From Hybos culiciformis (lineage: Eukaryota > Arthropoda > Insecta > Diptera > Hybotidae), in assembly GCA_964007475.1 (NCBI GenBank), contig OZ023275.1, positions 2,046,001 to 2,110,000 on the forward strand: 64,000 bases of DNA, written 5' to 3'. The notes under the pieces were generated by a model, which made no database searches, had not been told where the DNA came from, and was given only the letters and a program-made list of their open reading frames with translations. The position numbers and the translations under genes were made by a program. Below are positions 22,062-34,372 of this stretch, piece by piece. Every line of letters starts with the position of its first letter. The first letter of the stretch is position 1.

Positions 22062-22346
22062 ATGGATAATTTATATTTGTTGTGAACTCTGAATTAATTG
22101 AAAAAAAAAAATAAAAATAATCACAAAATATAAACTCACCTTTTTTTTCGCCAGCTCCAACCACAATCGATTTTTTTTTTCATTGTCTCTGAAGTTCTTA
22201 TTCTGCACATTATATAAAATTTCGTTATTTTTTACGAAATCAACAATTTTTTCCTCTTCGTCCTCACTGAATTTAATTTGTTTTTCAATTTTTCGACAAA
22301 AACAACTCGAAAAAACGTAAATAAACAAAGACAAAAAAAAATTCAA
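19479..22346 (-). pseudogene. Harbinger MADF/BESS DNA-binding partner gene, interrupted
   Basis: Exon 1 ends at 22140 with donor GTGAGT and encodes a MADF start (EEEKIVDFVKNNEILYN, RLWLELAKKK); the start codon is uncertain. Exon 2 21070-20916 after TTTACAG encodes VKSRYITMGDYFKR and EKKSTGKAAKWF (MADF end), with stops. Exon 3 starts at 20823 (after TTTTAG). It is split by the hAT MITE 19930-20696, then continues with DQLLQALTNR and, after a frameshift, LKLKIGQLVGEEE to a TGA at 19479, consistent with a BESS-like end. Across the MITE the frame is continuous except for one TAG (TEW-region: ACT GAA TAG TTG GAC). Confidence 0.75.
19930..20696. mobile_element. 767-bp hAT MITE inside the Harbinger partner gene
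   Basis: Flanked by a perfect 8-bp target duplication GTCCAACT (19922-19929 and 20697-20704). Ends TGGTGTGTCCAA and, inverted, TAGTGTATCCAA. Subterminal regions are full of CGAGTAACCG/CGGTTACTCG-type repeats. No coding sequence. Confidence 0.92.
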
Positions 22347-22519
22347 TTAAATTCAATTGACATTATGGCAACAGAAACGGAAACAAAAAAAAAATAACCT
22401 CGTTTGAGGTTATTCAAATTCTGTGGACAGAACTTGAATTACCTCTGTGTTGTTAAATTTTGTTCAAATGTATGGGATTCTGTTTCTGTTGCTAAATTCT
22501 GTTTTAACGAAATCCCGGC

Positions 22520-25500
22520 TACTCTTGTTTATTAAAATTTTACATATAAAAATAATTTTAATCTAAAGAAAATTTAGAGCATAGAAAAATTTCTTGAGGG
22601 TCGCTGGACTGGTTATTATGTATTTATTAATAAATGTAAGACTTTGAGCACTAGAAATTATTGCAGTTTTAGTTATATCTTTATGGCTGGTTCTTATAGC
22701 TAATTTTCCGTCGAGTTTTTTTTTAGTGTACCATCATGAGGCTAAGCTTTTTTACTTCCTTATAAAAACTAGCTAATCCTACTTTAGCAATCAACTTCAC
22801 AGATCGATTTGATCTATAAATATAACTGCTGCAGTTATTTTTTTACTGTACAATTTATCACACAAATACATATTATATATATATTATTCATTATTCATTT
22901 CTTAGGACTTTTAATGTACCAATCTAAAAAAAAAAAATTCATTTTAGGTGTGAAAAATCTTTTATTATTATTTTCACACTTAAAGTCTATTGAAGACGTT
23001 AAAGTTAAATCAATCAACGAAGATATTTATCATCATTTGTTAAAAAAAAATAAAAGAAAAAAACATTTTTTCGGGGGAAAAATTTCGAAGACAAATGATT
23101 TTTTTTTTACCATTTACTTAACAATTACTCAAAATAAATTCTAATCCAAGAAAGAATAAAGAAATTTTTTTTTTACTTAGACTTCAAAAATTATAACAAA
23201 AAGAAAAGTTTATCATCTGGTAATTTTTCTCACAAAAGTTTTTTTCAGTATAAATTATTTTCTTGACTGTGTTTATTACTATATTTAAGGTATATTTTAC
23301 TTTTAGGAAATCTCTATATATTAAAAATTATAAAATTTTGTATGTACATATTATATACTTATATAGGGCTCTTTGATTAATAAGAATTTATAATATTGTT
23401 TATATTCGCTTTAGTACATGCTTTGTGGGTAGAGATCGAAGGCTGAAAAACAAAACATTGAAATTGAAATTTAAAAAAAATATTATTTAAAAATTTTCGC
23501 AACAGATTGTGTATACAAATATTTCTATATTTCGGTTTAAAAAACCACTTACAGTCGCAAATTTTTTAATTTTATTGTAAGAATCATCCTCTCAATAAAA
23601 AAAAAAATGTACTACTCCGAATAGGACAAAAAAGAATCATTTAGAAAAATCGTTCTTTGGCAAGCACTTAAAACTAAATACAGGGTTCATATTTTTCGGC
23701 AGCAATTTAAACTTTAACTTCATTAGTTTTTTTTTTTTTTTTTAGATTTATTTTACAAAACATTTGAAAACGACAATTGTTTAAATACTCATTATTAGAA
23801 AATTCTTCCTATAACTAACTATAATACAATATATTTATTTGCTTTTTAAAAATAAAAAATAAATAAAAATTTATGTTTTTAGTGTACAATGCGAATCGAA
23901 TACCTAATGACCTTTTTGGATGTAATCTATCGAATATATATTTTATAATTTTTGAGGCAACAAAAAAAATAAGTTCACAAAGCTTTCTGGGTCATTTGAA
24001 AAACTTTGTACATATTGTTTTGATTCCATAAAAAAAAAAACTAATTTATTGATTTAAAATTAAGATAACGAAAATTTTTAGACCCAAAATGAATATATTA
24101 GAAAATTTTTGTTTTTTTATTTATTTATTTATTTTATATTTACTTTATGTATAGTTATAATACATGTATGCTCATAAATTTATTGAGAAACCAATATTTG
24201 AAAAAAAAAAAAAATTAATTTTCTTTTATTTCTTTAACAAATAAAAATTTTATAATATAATATGGATAACGTTAATCTTAGTACATATTTGGAAAAATAA
24301 ATTTGGATATTAAAGCCTCAGTTCTCATAGTTTTTTCAATTATTAATAAGCTTGTATTGAAAAAATATAAAACTAAAAATACAAAAATATATGTATAATG
24401 ATACGTTATATAATGATAATTTAGTTCTTGGATATATAGTGCAAGATTCTTGATCTTTCTATAAGAAAAAGATAATAAATTAATTATTTCAAAATTTTGA
24501 TTGATTTAAACATAAAAATTGTCTATAGTTTCCGAGTCAAATCATACAACTTATTATTCTACAAATAATGAAATTCAAATGGTCTATATTAATTTAATAT
24601 TAATTGCGAAAATAATAGTTTTTATTAGTCTGATAGTTACAAATAACATACAATCGTGGTCCATCTGGAAAGAAATTTTACCGCAGCTATAGATACGACT
24701 AAAGCCCTCAAACATGAAGGTGAATATAATAGTGATTTGGGATTCATTTTCGTACAGTGTGATTTTTTTTTTCTTAATATTTTACATTAACAGCATTGTA
24801 CGTACTATATACATTATATCTAGTGATTGTGTTTTCCCGAACTTTTTAAATTCTCGGGATTCGGGAATTCCCGAATCTCCAATAAATTCATTTCTCGAGA
24901 ATAAAGATTCATTTCCAGCAATTCTCGAGAATCTCGAGATTTTAAAGAAAAGAGTCTAGTTAAAAAAATACCTGTTTATAACAAAAACAAAATTAAAGGA
25001 GGCAAAATAAATCATACAAATATGAAAAGAAAATATTGGTTTTTTATATACATACACCGCGAATAAAACTATAGTAGAATTAGACAAAAACTTAATATAA
25101 AATACACAAGGCTTCGGCAGTTGTTTTCAGCTTACCAAGTACTTGTATACAATAACCAAGTTAATTTAGTTGTTTTAACAAAGTTAAGCTTTGTTAAATC
25201 AACTTAGTTTTGTATTCAAATATATGTTAATTTATCGAAGTGGCTTAGATAATTCATACATGGCCATGTGTGATCCTTTTTTTTTATATCTTTTTTATCG
25301 AAATTTTGATACAAACTTTATACATTGTTTTAGTAATTTATAGAAGCATTTGGATAATTTAACAGTTGCTCCACTTGTATAAATCATCTAATTTTTTTTC
25401 GTTGATTTATCGAAGTTTTCATTTTAAAACAATTTATAATATTACCAATAACTTGTATAAAAAAACTATGATTTTGGAATTTAGTACAATTTTTTTTCAC

Positions 25501-25688
25501 CCAAGCCAACTTGTATAATATTACTATATTTTTTATCCTCAGTGTATATTATATAATTATATCATTTAAACTTTAATTATATTCATAAAATTATAGTGTT
25601 TTGTATTACAATTTCCAAATCCCGGGTTTACTAATAATTTTGCTCGGGAATCCCGAAATACCTATAAAGAATTAAAGTTCTCACAATC
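22520..25688. other. Long AT-rich stretch without recognised gene
   Basis: No supported gene. 22625-22860 is a dispersed repeat shared with 35525-35935 (ATTGCAGTTTTA, CTGGTTCTTATA, ATTTTC). 24830-24950 has a run of CTCGAGAAT / GGGATTCGGGAATTCCCGAA palindromes, and a similar CGGGAATCCCGAA lies at 25645, suggesting ends of an unrecognised inverted-repeat element. Confidence 0.5.
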
Positions 25689-25888
25689 NNNNNNNNNNNN
25701 NNNNNNNNNNNNNNNNNNNNNNNNNNNNNNNNNNNNNNNNNNNNNNNNNNNNNNNNNNNNNNNNNNNNNNNNNNNNNNNNNNNNNNNNNNNNNNNNNNNN
25801 NNNNNNNNNNNNNNNNNNNNNNNNNNNNNNNNNNNNNNNNNNNNNNNNNNNNNNNNNNNNNNNNNNNNNNNNNNNNNNNNNNNNNNNN
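25689..25888. other. Assembly gap (200 N)
   Basis: Exactly 200 N, a conventional placeholder of unknown true length. Confidence 0.99.
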
Positions 25889-26532
25889 ATAAAGAAATTT
25901 GACAGATTAAAATCAAATCTCATCATTCAACTCTCAAATACGCGTTATATTTCATAATAATTAGATGTTAAATTTTGAAATTAACACTAACACCACAACA
26001 GTTTTGAATTATTTTTATTTTAAAAGATTTTTACTAAAAAATAAAGAAAAAATAATCTTTTTAATAACATTTTTGCTTGCTATCAATTCAATAGAAAATT
26101 TCATGTTTTTAAACACAAAATAAAACCACGATCAATCCCACCCAAACTATAAATAAAGTTGTTTTACATTTATCATTATTGTAGAAATGGCTAACTTTAT
26201 CATTAAGAATGTTGAAAGAATAAAAAATATTGTACGACTAAATTTATTAATATGCCTGAAACGATGACATACATTTATATATGTTACGTTAAATGTACAT
26301 ATTTCGGTAAATGTAAGTTTACCTTTCGTAAATGGGCGACGGACAGGCGAAATTTACTTCCTACACAAAAATGAAGACAATCGGGCAAGTAAAAGTAATG
26401 TATTATTAACATTTACGGGTTTTTAAACTCACATATACCGGAATATGCACATTTGCATTTATATATATATACACAAGATTTCAAAATTTTAACAAACTCA
26501 GCAGCATATACCAGAGACCTATAAATATTAAA

Positions 26533-26875
26533 GAAAAAGGCTACGGAACTCAAAATTTGTCTAGGTAATATTTTTACAAAATTGACAGCTACTGCCATCT
26601 CGATACATTTAGAAATAGAAAAAATTAATTTTGAAATTTCATGATAGGTACTTCTTTTCTAAGTTTATTATACTGCAAAATTCTCAGCTACTGCTACAGG
26701 TATCTCGTAACTTATAGACAAAATTAATTTTGAAATTTCATTGTCAAAATTAAGTTTATAAAAAAAACAAATACTCGTAACAATTTCGTAAAAACAATAT
26801 AAAAAAAATTTTTGTTAATATTAAAGGGTAGCGGAACTGAGTTCGGCTGCGTTCGTCCTCAAAAAAAGCCCTGGT
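26533..26875. repeat. ~340-bp dispersed repeat, copy 1
   Basis: Shares AGAAAAAGGCTACGGAACTC, GACAGCTACTGCCATCTCGATA and GCGTTCGTCC with 49198-49505, at roughly 80% identity by eye. Short open frames inside are fortuitous. Confidence 0.75.
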
Positions 26876-27775
26876 ATATAACTAAATTAAGAAAATAATC
26901 ACCAAAGTTGACAAATCAAAATAAAATGATCGAAATTTTAATCTATAAAAATAAATCTAAAAGATTATTAAAATTAATTATTTAAAAAATGCACAATAGT
27001 AATAAACATTTATTTTTTTAAACTAAAATTTTATCTGATTGTAAAAAAATTTAAATGTTTAGTTCATTTAGAATTAAAATGATTTTTACAAACAGTATAT
27101 AATTATTATTGAGTTAAATGCTATTAAATGTATTATGGTTGATGCTCCATATAAGCTATGAATATATTATTATGTAATCACCATTGAAAATTAAAAATTT
27201 TAAATGGCTTCCATAAAAAACTAAATTAAAAAAAAAAAAAAGTTATAACAAAATTTTATAATGTACTTAATAGTGTACAGTTAAATAATTTTCATATAGA
27301 ATATATTTTAAAATTTCAGGCACAAAGATTTAAGCTTATGTACAAAAACAAAGGTATATACTTATTCCATATGGACCAGTCCCCAAGTATAGTTGATAAG
27401 TTATAATCATTTTAGTGCCGGTTATTTAAAAAACATTTATAATCTATATTCTATTTTATTTTATAATTTTGAGTTGAAAATAGGTTAAAAAGAACTTAAA
27501 ACTAATAATCTGGAAATCTTTGCGACTTTTCTTATTATATATTTCTTATTTTCAGCAATTTAAAAAAATATTGATATGATAATTACTTTCACATCTTTAA
27601 TAAATGATAAATAAATAATGCAAACGGATTTATGTTATAAATAAATTGCATTTTACTATAATAAATGTTAAATAAATCGTAATGAATTAATGTCAAAAAT
27701 AAGATATTTTTCATTTATTTTTCACATCAAACACATTTTGTTTAAAGTCTTAATAATGTTTTGCACGTGTATTAA

Positions 27776-28643
27776 GGGCTAAGGCCAGTCTAGAGTCCTC
27801 AAAAAAGGCCTAACTTTGACAATTTATTCTGGGAGTAAGGAAAAAGGAATTGAATTTCTCTCTTTCAGGCTTTATTAATCATATATTTGAGTGTATAAAA
27901 TTTTTTTTTATTGACATTTTGATACAAAATGGCGGCTACTGGGCCAATCTTCGGAATCAACTTTTTCAAGAGGGCCTCTACGGGCGACGGTGATTCTAGG
28001 AAGTCGTGCTATCTGAAACAAAATAAAGAACGGGATCTTAATCTACATAAGACTTGCTAGTAAAGTACGTACGCTTTACATCAATTTTTCGCAAAATGGC
28101 GGACTTCTAAAAAAAAAGGTTCAATTTTTGACCGAAAAAATGAGCAGTAAATTGTTTATAAAAAAAAAAGTTGCAATGATAACAAAAAAATCGTACGTAG
28201 TTTACTAGATAATGTGACTGTGAAGCTACAGTTAAAATTTTAAGTGGATACGTGCGATAGTCTCCGAGTAGTATCGTCGCCCGATTTGAAAAATGCAGTT
28301 TCGAGAAAAACGTGTTTAAAGTTTTACGTGCTGAAAATTTTGTTATACCTTCAGTCTGCGATGCCTGCGCCGTACATTTCACCTTCCATGGACACGTGCA
28401 ACTCATCTTCTTCCTTTCTAAAGGGACAAAAGGAAAAAGGGGACAAAAGGAAGCCCCCCGCGGCAGGTAGAAAATGCGCTTGTCGCCCGCTCCGAACGCT
28501 TCGACACTACAGCGGATTGGACAGGGAAAAAATCTTTTTTTTAATATTCTACCGATTAAATAATGGTTTTAGGACTCTAAAGTGTACTTTGAGCAAAAAA
28601 AAAAAATTTCGAGTTTTTGAAAATCCTAGACTGGCCTTACCCC
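27776..28643. mobile_element. 868-bp piggyBac-like MITE
   Basis: Flanked by TTAA on both sides (27772-27775, 28644-28647). TIRs are GGGCTAAGGCCAGTCTAG (left) and GGGGTAAGGCCAGTCTAG (right, inverted), followed by a shared CTCAAAAA/TTCAAAAA. The interior is richer in CG than its surroundings but has no transposase. Confidence 0.88.
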
Positions 28644-28680
28644 TTAAGTAGAACAAATTTAAGTTTTATAATGTATTGAT

Positions 28681-29305
28681 CAGCGGCAGCTCGTTCATAG
28701 GTGCTGCGACACTGCAGCACCCTCAAGAAATTTCAAAAAATTGAACTGATAAATAAAATTTTTTGTTAGCTCTGAATTCTTCTTACTTTAAAATTATTTT
28801 TAAATGAAATATAGCAATTGCTGTAACATTTTATAAACAAGAGTAGCCTACTTTACAGAAAATCTGATATAGAAAATACAGAGAGTCCTTTTCAAAAATA
28901 GCTGCAGAAATCTTTTTAACAGATTTTTGGAACTGCGAATTTCACAGTGCAGGGAATTTTTTTCCTGAATAATTTAATATATTTTTATTGCTGTTAAGTT
29001 TTTTTTCATGACTTGAATGTAAGGAAAAATGCACTGCCACAGAAGCAGTGCGGCTGTATACTTTCTTAAAAATTTAAAAACAAATATGTGGGAAATTTTG
29101 TTTGTTTGTTTTGGGATTTTTTGAATGTAAAGAAAAATGCACTGATTCAGAAGCAGCACAATTTTTATATGGGATATATTTTGTTTACTTTTGAATGAAT
29201 CTTCAAAACTGATATATGAGTATAACATAAAACATTTATAATTAAAAAAAAGAGGTTGTTATTTTTTGCAGCACCCTCTTTCAAAACTTCCACGGGCTGC
29301 CACTG
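28681..29305. mobile_element. 625-bp hAT MITE
   Basis: Perfect 8-bp target duplication GTATTGAT (28673-28680, 29306-29313). Ends CAGCGGCAGCTCGT and, inverted, CAGTGGCAGCCCGT; GGTGCTGC/GCAGCACCCTC recurs subterminally. No coding potential. Confidence 0.92.
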
Positions 29306-29313
29306 GTATTGAT

Positions 29314-31557
29314 CTATTAAATAATATAAAAATATAATTCAAATGTCATATACAAAAAAGGGGAGCTCATTTCCTCGTCTAAATGAAATAATTGTAAATT
29401 GAAATTTATTTTTTTTATGTGTACTTTTAGTATTGCATATTTCTTGGGGAAATTTAATTGAAAAATTTATTGAAATTAACAGACATATTTTAATTATAAA
29501 ATTGCCTTGAAATACATTTTGTACTTAAAGTTAAAAAAAATTTCTTATTTTAATAATTATAATAGTATGAATCTAAAATAAAGAAAATGAAAATTTTTCA
29601 ACTTTCTAATAATTTTTTAATAAAATGGAATAAAATTTAAATATTGTACCATTTCGTATCTTCCACGCAACTTTGCTTCAACATTTTATTTGGCTTTTTA
29701 ATTTTACTATATAGGAACTTCAGGTTAAAAATTATGATAAACAAAATATTCCTATGTGTATAATAATAATAACGCATTTTAATTTATGGCACTTTTGAAA
29801 AAAATTATAAATATTAATTTTATTTGACAACTTATTATAGTATTCTATTCTTTAAGCTATGTCCAAGCGACTGTATACAAATGCTAAATTCATATATTTA
29901 ACTTTTAATAAAAATAAGTTTTTTGTTATTTTTAAGATTTAAATCAAATTTTCACACTTCAGATGTAAAAAAGGCTATTTAATATCTTGTACTTTAGGGG
30001 TGAAAAGGTTATGAATGGATATTATTAATTTCATACGTAAATGTATTTATATCAAAAACTATGTCAAATTTTATATTAAATAGAAAAATTTAACACTTTA
30101 AGAGAGAGAATATTTCACTTTTAATTAAAAAACAAAAAAATTATATGTTTATTTAGTTTTGTTTATAGAAATAATGTTGTAAAATGAATGCATTTAGAAT
30201 TCGTGCTAAGCAATTTCCTGCAATTAAGATGAATATTTACTATGTGGTGTGGATTTTATTTTTAACCAAATACCGTTTTATAGAAGATAGATATTTTAAA
30301 TGCAAATAAAAGATTTATTTTTAGGCAAAATGGAATATGTCGTATGTCCTCTTCAGGATGAATTTCATTATGGGATATGTTGAATAGAAGTACGAGCATC
30401 TGTAAACTTTAATATGTTGAAAGTCTTTCAAGTCGTTAATGATAAAGCGCCTTACTTAGAATATAATCTGTTTTTATTTCCGATTTGTGCAGTAAAATTT
30501 CAATATTTAACATATTCCGTTCTGCAAATGCCCAACTTTTTGGAACTATAAAATTTAGTATTAAACATATAATATTTCACATTTGATTTATTAATAGAAA
30601 AATTGGACAAAATTATGTATGTATATAAAAATTAAGTTATTCTTCCAAATCAGGGATTTTATTAATGCAAAAAAATTACTTTACACCAAAATTGCATTAA
30701 AGATTTAATTATTTATGAAATTCTTGATTGAAAATCTTTTAATTCAAAAATAAATTCTTGAATAATTGAAAAAAAAATATTGTAACAAGGAAAAAATATA
30801 TAAAATTTATGTTTCCATGTTATTTTAAATGGGAAAAAATACGGAAATAAATGATTTGAAATGAAATGTATAAAAAAACATTTCCTTTCCTATGCAAAAA
30901 AAAAAAACGCCCAGCAGTCAAAATTAAAATAGAATAGTTATTTCTATTTTTCCTTCTATTTTCTACCAAAGTACACACTTATTTTGATAAAATTAGGTCA
31001 ACATTTTTCTTCAGTCCTGTTAACCAGTTTTTGAGTACAGCACTCAACTTTCTTCTGTTAATTTAATTTAACACAATTTTACGTTATGATGCGCTTTTAA
31101 AAAGTGCAATTTCACTTTTCAACAATAAGCATTGTTGAGATTTTAATAAATCATTAAAATATTTTACATCTAGAAATAAAAACACAAGTTATGCTAAATT
31201 TTAATTTGATTGATATAAGTTTTAGAATTATTTAACTCCAACAGTGCGAATTAATAACAAATTTACAACAAAACTTAAATATTTGAATCATGGGGTACAT
31301 CTTCTGGTGAGAAATAAAACAACGTATAATGAAAAGTATTGTTTCGAGTAATTTGAGTTTAAAGATTTGAAAATCAAAAAAAACGTATGCAAAAATATCA
31401 AGTAACGTAAAATTTTCATCTAAAAAACACATTTCAATCAACATTAAGAATATTGCAAAATAGTTGTACTTATAAAATCGAGGAATCTAATCTAATAATG
31501 ACGTATAAATATCATACGTTGTTTAATTTCTCAGCAGAGGAGTTGTACAGTAAAATT
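29314..31557. other. AT-rich stretch without recognised gene
   Basis: No gene seen. GGAATATGT near 30330 and its complement ACATATTCC near 30510, each beside a GGCA/TGCC, may be the ends of a ~200-bp MITE. Confidence 0.4.
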
Positions 31558-32560
31558 TTAATAGTAGATTACAACACAGATGTTAAGAAAATTTGTTATT
31601 ACAACGAGTTGTGTATTTACACAAAAACACATGCACACGAGTCAATACTTATATCACTCGACCTAACGGTATCGTGTTATACGTATTGACTCGTATCTAT
31701 GTGGTTTTGTGTAAATACACAACGAGCTGTATAACAAATTTTATGAACATGTTTTGTATACTGCTTTAATGTGCATGTGAGAGGTAGTTGCAATCAATAC
31801 ATTTACAAAAATAAACAAAAGTTCAAAATGAAGCAAGAAAATAAAATTTAATAGGGAAGTGTGTAGATAAATTTTTTTTCTTAAATAAATTTATTTCTCG
31901 AAATGATTTCAAACCGGATGATTTAAGATCAGCTAATTACTAAAATAATAAAAAAAAAATTAGTAATTTTTACAAAAAAAAATAATTAGATTTTTTTTTT
32001 TCTAATAATTTTTTTTTGGAAAAATTACTAATTTTTTTTTTATTATTTTAGAATTAGCTGATCTTCTTAAATTTTATTTAATTTTATAATTTTTTTTTTT
32101 ATAATTAAAAATAAAATTAAATAATTAAAATTAAATAATTAAAATTATAATAATTATATTTTATATTTAAAATAAATTTTACCTCATCTCCTTGTTACTA
32201 GAGGCCGAAGTCGATGACTTTTACCGACCACTCACTGCTAAAAGAAAATTACCAACGACCGCGACTGGAGCGACTCAAATCGGCTCCATGCTAAAAAATT
32301 TATTAAAAAAATCTTTTTGACTTTATTTTTTTTAATTATTGAAAAAAAAATCAAAGATATAGAAAAATTTCACAGCCGATTGCAGCTGATTTTTTGGATC
32401 GACGGCGACCAATTCATTGCCAATTTTTTCGGCGACCGTTGTGTTTGACCGACTGAGGTCAGCGACTTCGACCTCTGCTTGTTACTGCCATTTTCCTTGT
32501 TTGACAAAAGAAAAAAAAACATTTGACAACAAATTGCCATCGAGGATATTGTATATATAT
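31558..32560. mobile_element. Palindromic repeat element, copy 1
   Basis: Starts with TAGTAGATTACAAC (shared end), then a long imperfect palindrome (31605-31720: CACAAAAACACATGCACACG ... ATATCACTCGACC ... inverse). It continues through CTTTAATGTGCATGTGAGAG and GAAATGATTTCAAACCGGAT. The same blocks occur in reverse order and orientation at 61790-62440. It carries the hAT MITE 32199-32477. Confidence 0.7.
32199..32477. mobile_element. 279-bp hAT MITE with 8-bp TSD
   Basis: Target duplication CTTGTTAC at 32191-32198 and 32478-32485. Ends TAGAGGCCGAAGTCG and, inverted, CAGAGGTCGAAGTCG. The paralogous repeat near 61845-61855 lacks the insert and holds a single copy of the target site. Confidence 0.93.
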
Positions 32561-32721
32561 ATGGATGAAGAAATTCCGTTCTTTATACTATAAACGTTGA
32601 CGTACTTAAGATATGTTTTTTTCGCACCAAAATTGCAATTAAAAAAAAAAACTTATACAATGCCGTTGAGTTGGCGAGCAAATTAGTTTATTGGAGCAAT
32701 CTGTGCAATAGCGACTTAAGC

Positions 32722-32995
32722 AACTAGCTAAAATCAACTCAATTTTAAAATAGGAATTTACAAATTGCTTCCAGTTTTGACGAAAAATAATATGTATTTC
32801 ATAAATTTAAAAACCCGTTAAAAGTAAAAAAATAATTAAAAATATTCCTAATTTTTTTTTTTCGAATTAAATTTGCTGATTTGAAAATTTTTGAATCGGC
32901 GAGTTTACCTTTTATTCAAACTAAAGTTCTTCAGATCTTCGCGTCGGCTAGCTCGCTTCAGATTTCTAATTACTTCCAATATTTTTAAATATTTG
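32722..32995. repeat. Dispersed repeat shared with 48321-48705, copy 1
   Basis: ACTAGCTAAAATCAACTCAA to CTAATTACTTCCAATATTTT matches the 48-kb copy, which has an extra internal block of about 100 bases. GGCTAGCTCGCTTCAG is conserved. Confidence 0.75.
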
Positions 32996-33079
32996 GCATA
33001 AATAAAAGTGCACCAAAATGTCAGTCAAGAAAATATACAGAGTAATAAGCTTAATTAACCCAAAAAAAAAAAAATTTCT

Positions 33080-33190
33080 GGTACCCTATAACCATCTCGG
33101 GTCCCAATGCTACTTAAGTTCAAAATTTCAGCCAAATAGGTCCGGCGGTTTAGGTGTGATTGAGGACAGAGAAACGTAGAAAAAGAGAAA
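33080..33190. repeat. Possible RTE-type LINE 3' tail
   Basis: Contains TTCAGCCAAATAGGTCCGGC and GTGATTGAGGACAGAGAAAC, wording typical of insect RTE-like LINE 3' ends. No RT is nearby. A GC-rich patch at 33370-33430 (GGCCCCCC, GACCCCCCCCC) is an unidentified remnant. Confidence 0.4.
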
Positions 33191-33496
33191 TTTTCATTTT
33201 TATTTATTAGATTTCAACTTATGTTAATTAATATTCAAATTAGTTAATAAATATTTCACTAAGAACCACATAAATGAAATCATAATACTTATTGAGCAGT
33301 TAGTTCTTTCTTGCGTACGAAAAAGTGCCAAGTAAATTTTTTGATCGTTTTGTATAATGTTGTTTGGAGGCCCCCCAAATTAAGAGGCCCATGTCAAAAG
33401 ATCCTCCTGACCCCCCCCCTCTTCCTGGCCTGATCATAGATATGATGTATTAATCTCAATTAATTTGGAAAATTTATGCAAAAAAATCTTCTTAAG

Positions 33497-34372
33497 CTAT
33501 GGTTTCCTAGGAAAACGGTGCCATTATATAACGGCCTTTAATATAGCGGTGGATGACGTAGATGACGTAGAAAAAACGTTGGCTATATATAATTTATATA
33601 AAATGGTTTCCTAGAAAGCGTTGGTGAGGAACATAACGTTGATGCCGTTATTTAATGTCGGCCGTAAAATTACGTTGATATCATTCATACAACGTTTTTT
33701 CACGGTGACGGTGGGTTTTAAAGAAAAAATTAATTCAAAAAATTTAAATTTAAATTGGAAAAGTAAAGATGAAAGTAAAGTTTTTAAGTTATTACAAAAG
33801 TATATTACGGCCGCTATATAACGGCAAGCTATGGTTTCCTAGGAAAACGGTGCCGTAAAATAGCGGCCGTAATATTACGATGAACATTGGACGTAATATA
33901 ACGGCCGTTAAAACGGCAATCACATACGGTTTCCTAAAAAAGCGTTGCCGTAATATAGCGGCCGTAATATTCAATTAAAACTTCGTCAAATTTGTTCGAT
34001 TTTCCAATTTAAATTTAAATTGTTTGTATTCATTTTTTATTTTAAACTCACCGTCACCGTAAAAAAATGTTGTATGAATATTATCACCGTAATTTTACGG
34101 CCGACATGAAATAACGGCACCGCTATATTACGTTACGTTCATCAATAACGCTTTCTAGGAAACCATTTTATATAAATTATATAGACGTTTTTTCTACGTC
34201 ACTCTCCGCTTTATTACGGCCGCTATATAAAGGCACCGTTTTCCTAGGAAACCATAGCTTTAGGAAACCGTATATGATAACCGTTTTAACGGCCGTTATA
34301 TTACGTCCAATGTTCAACGTAATATTACGGCCGCTATTTGACGGCACCGTTTTCCGTCAAATAGCGGTGCTT
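33497..34372. mobile_element. Large CpG-containing foldback element
   Basis: Arms of about 280 bases (33497-33780 against 34010-34262) are inverted copies: GCTATGGTTTCCTAGGAAAA, CACGGTGACGGTG, AATTTAAATTTAAATT and GACGTAGAAAAAACG recur in inverse order. The motif ACGGCCGCTATATAACGGCA is repeated in both orientations in the centre and again at 34250-34370. Open frames here are products of the repeat. No transposase. Confidence 0.8.

Larger units (their letters stand above)
19021..22519. mobile_element. PIF/Harbinger DNA transposon (3.5 kb, inactive)
   Basis: The ~40-bp terminal inverted repeats are almost identical: the left has CGTTAAACAGAATTTAGCAA, the right complement CGTTAAAACAGAATTTAGCA. 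The flanking trinucleotides TAA (left) and TAC (right) fit a decayed 3-bp TWA-type target duplication. It has the two genes expected of the superfamily, in opposite orientation: DDE nuclease on + and MADF/BESS DNA-binding protein on -. Both are broken, and a 767-bp hAT MITE lies in the second gene. Confidence 0.9.

Noticed and set aside
24660..24730. GGTCCATCTGGAAAGAAATT resembling a methyl-CpG-binding-domain motif (GPSGKKF)
   Set aside because: Only seven residues match, a stop follows shortly, and no neighbouring domain sequence is present.
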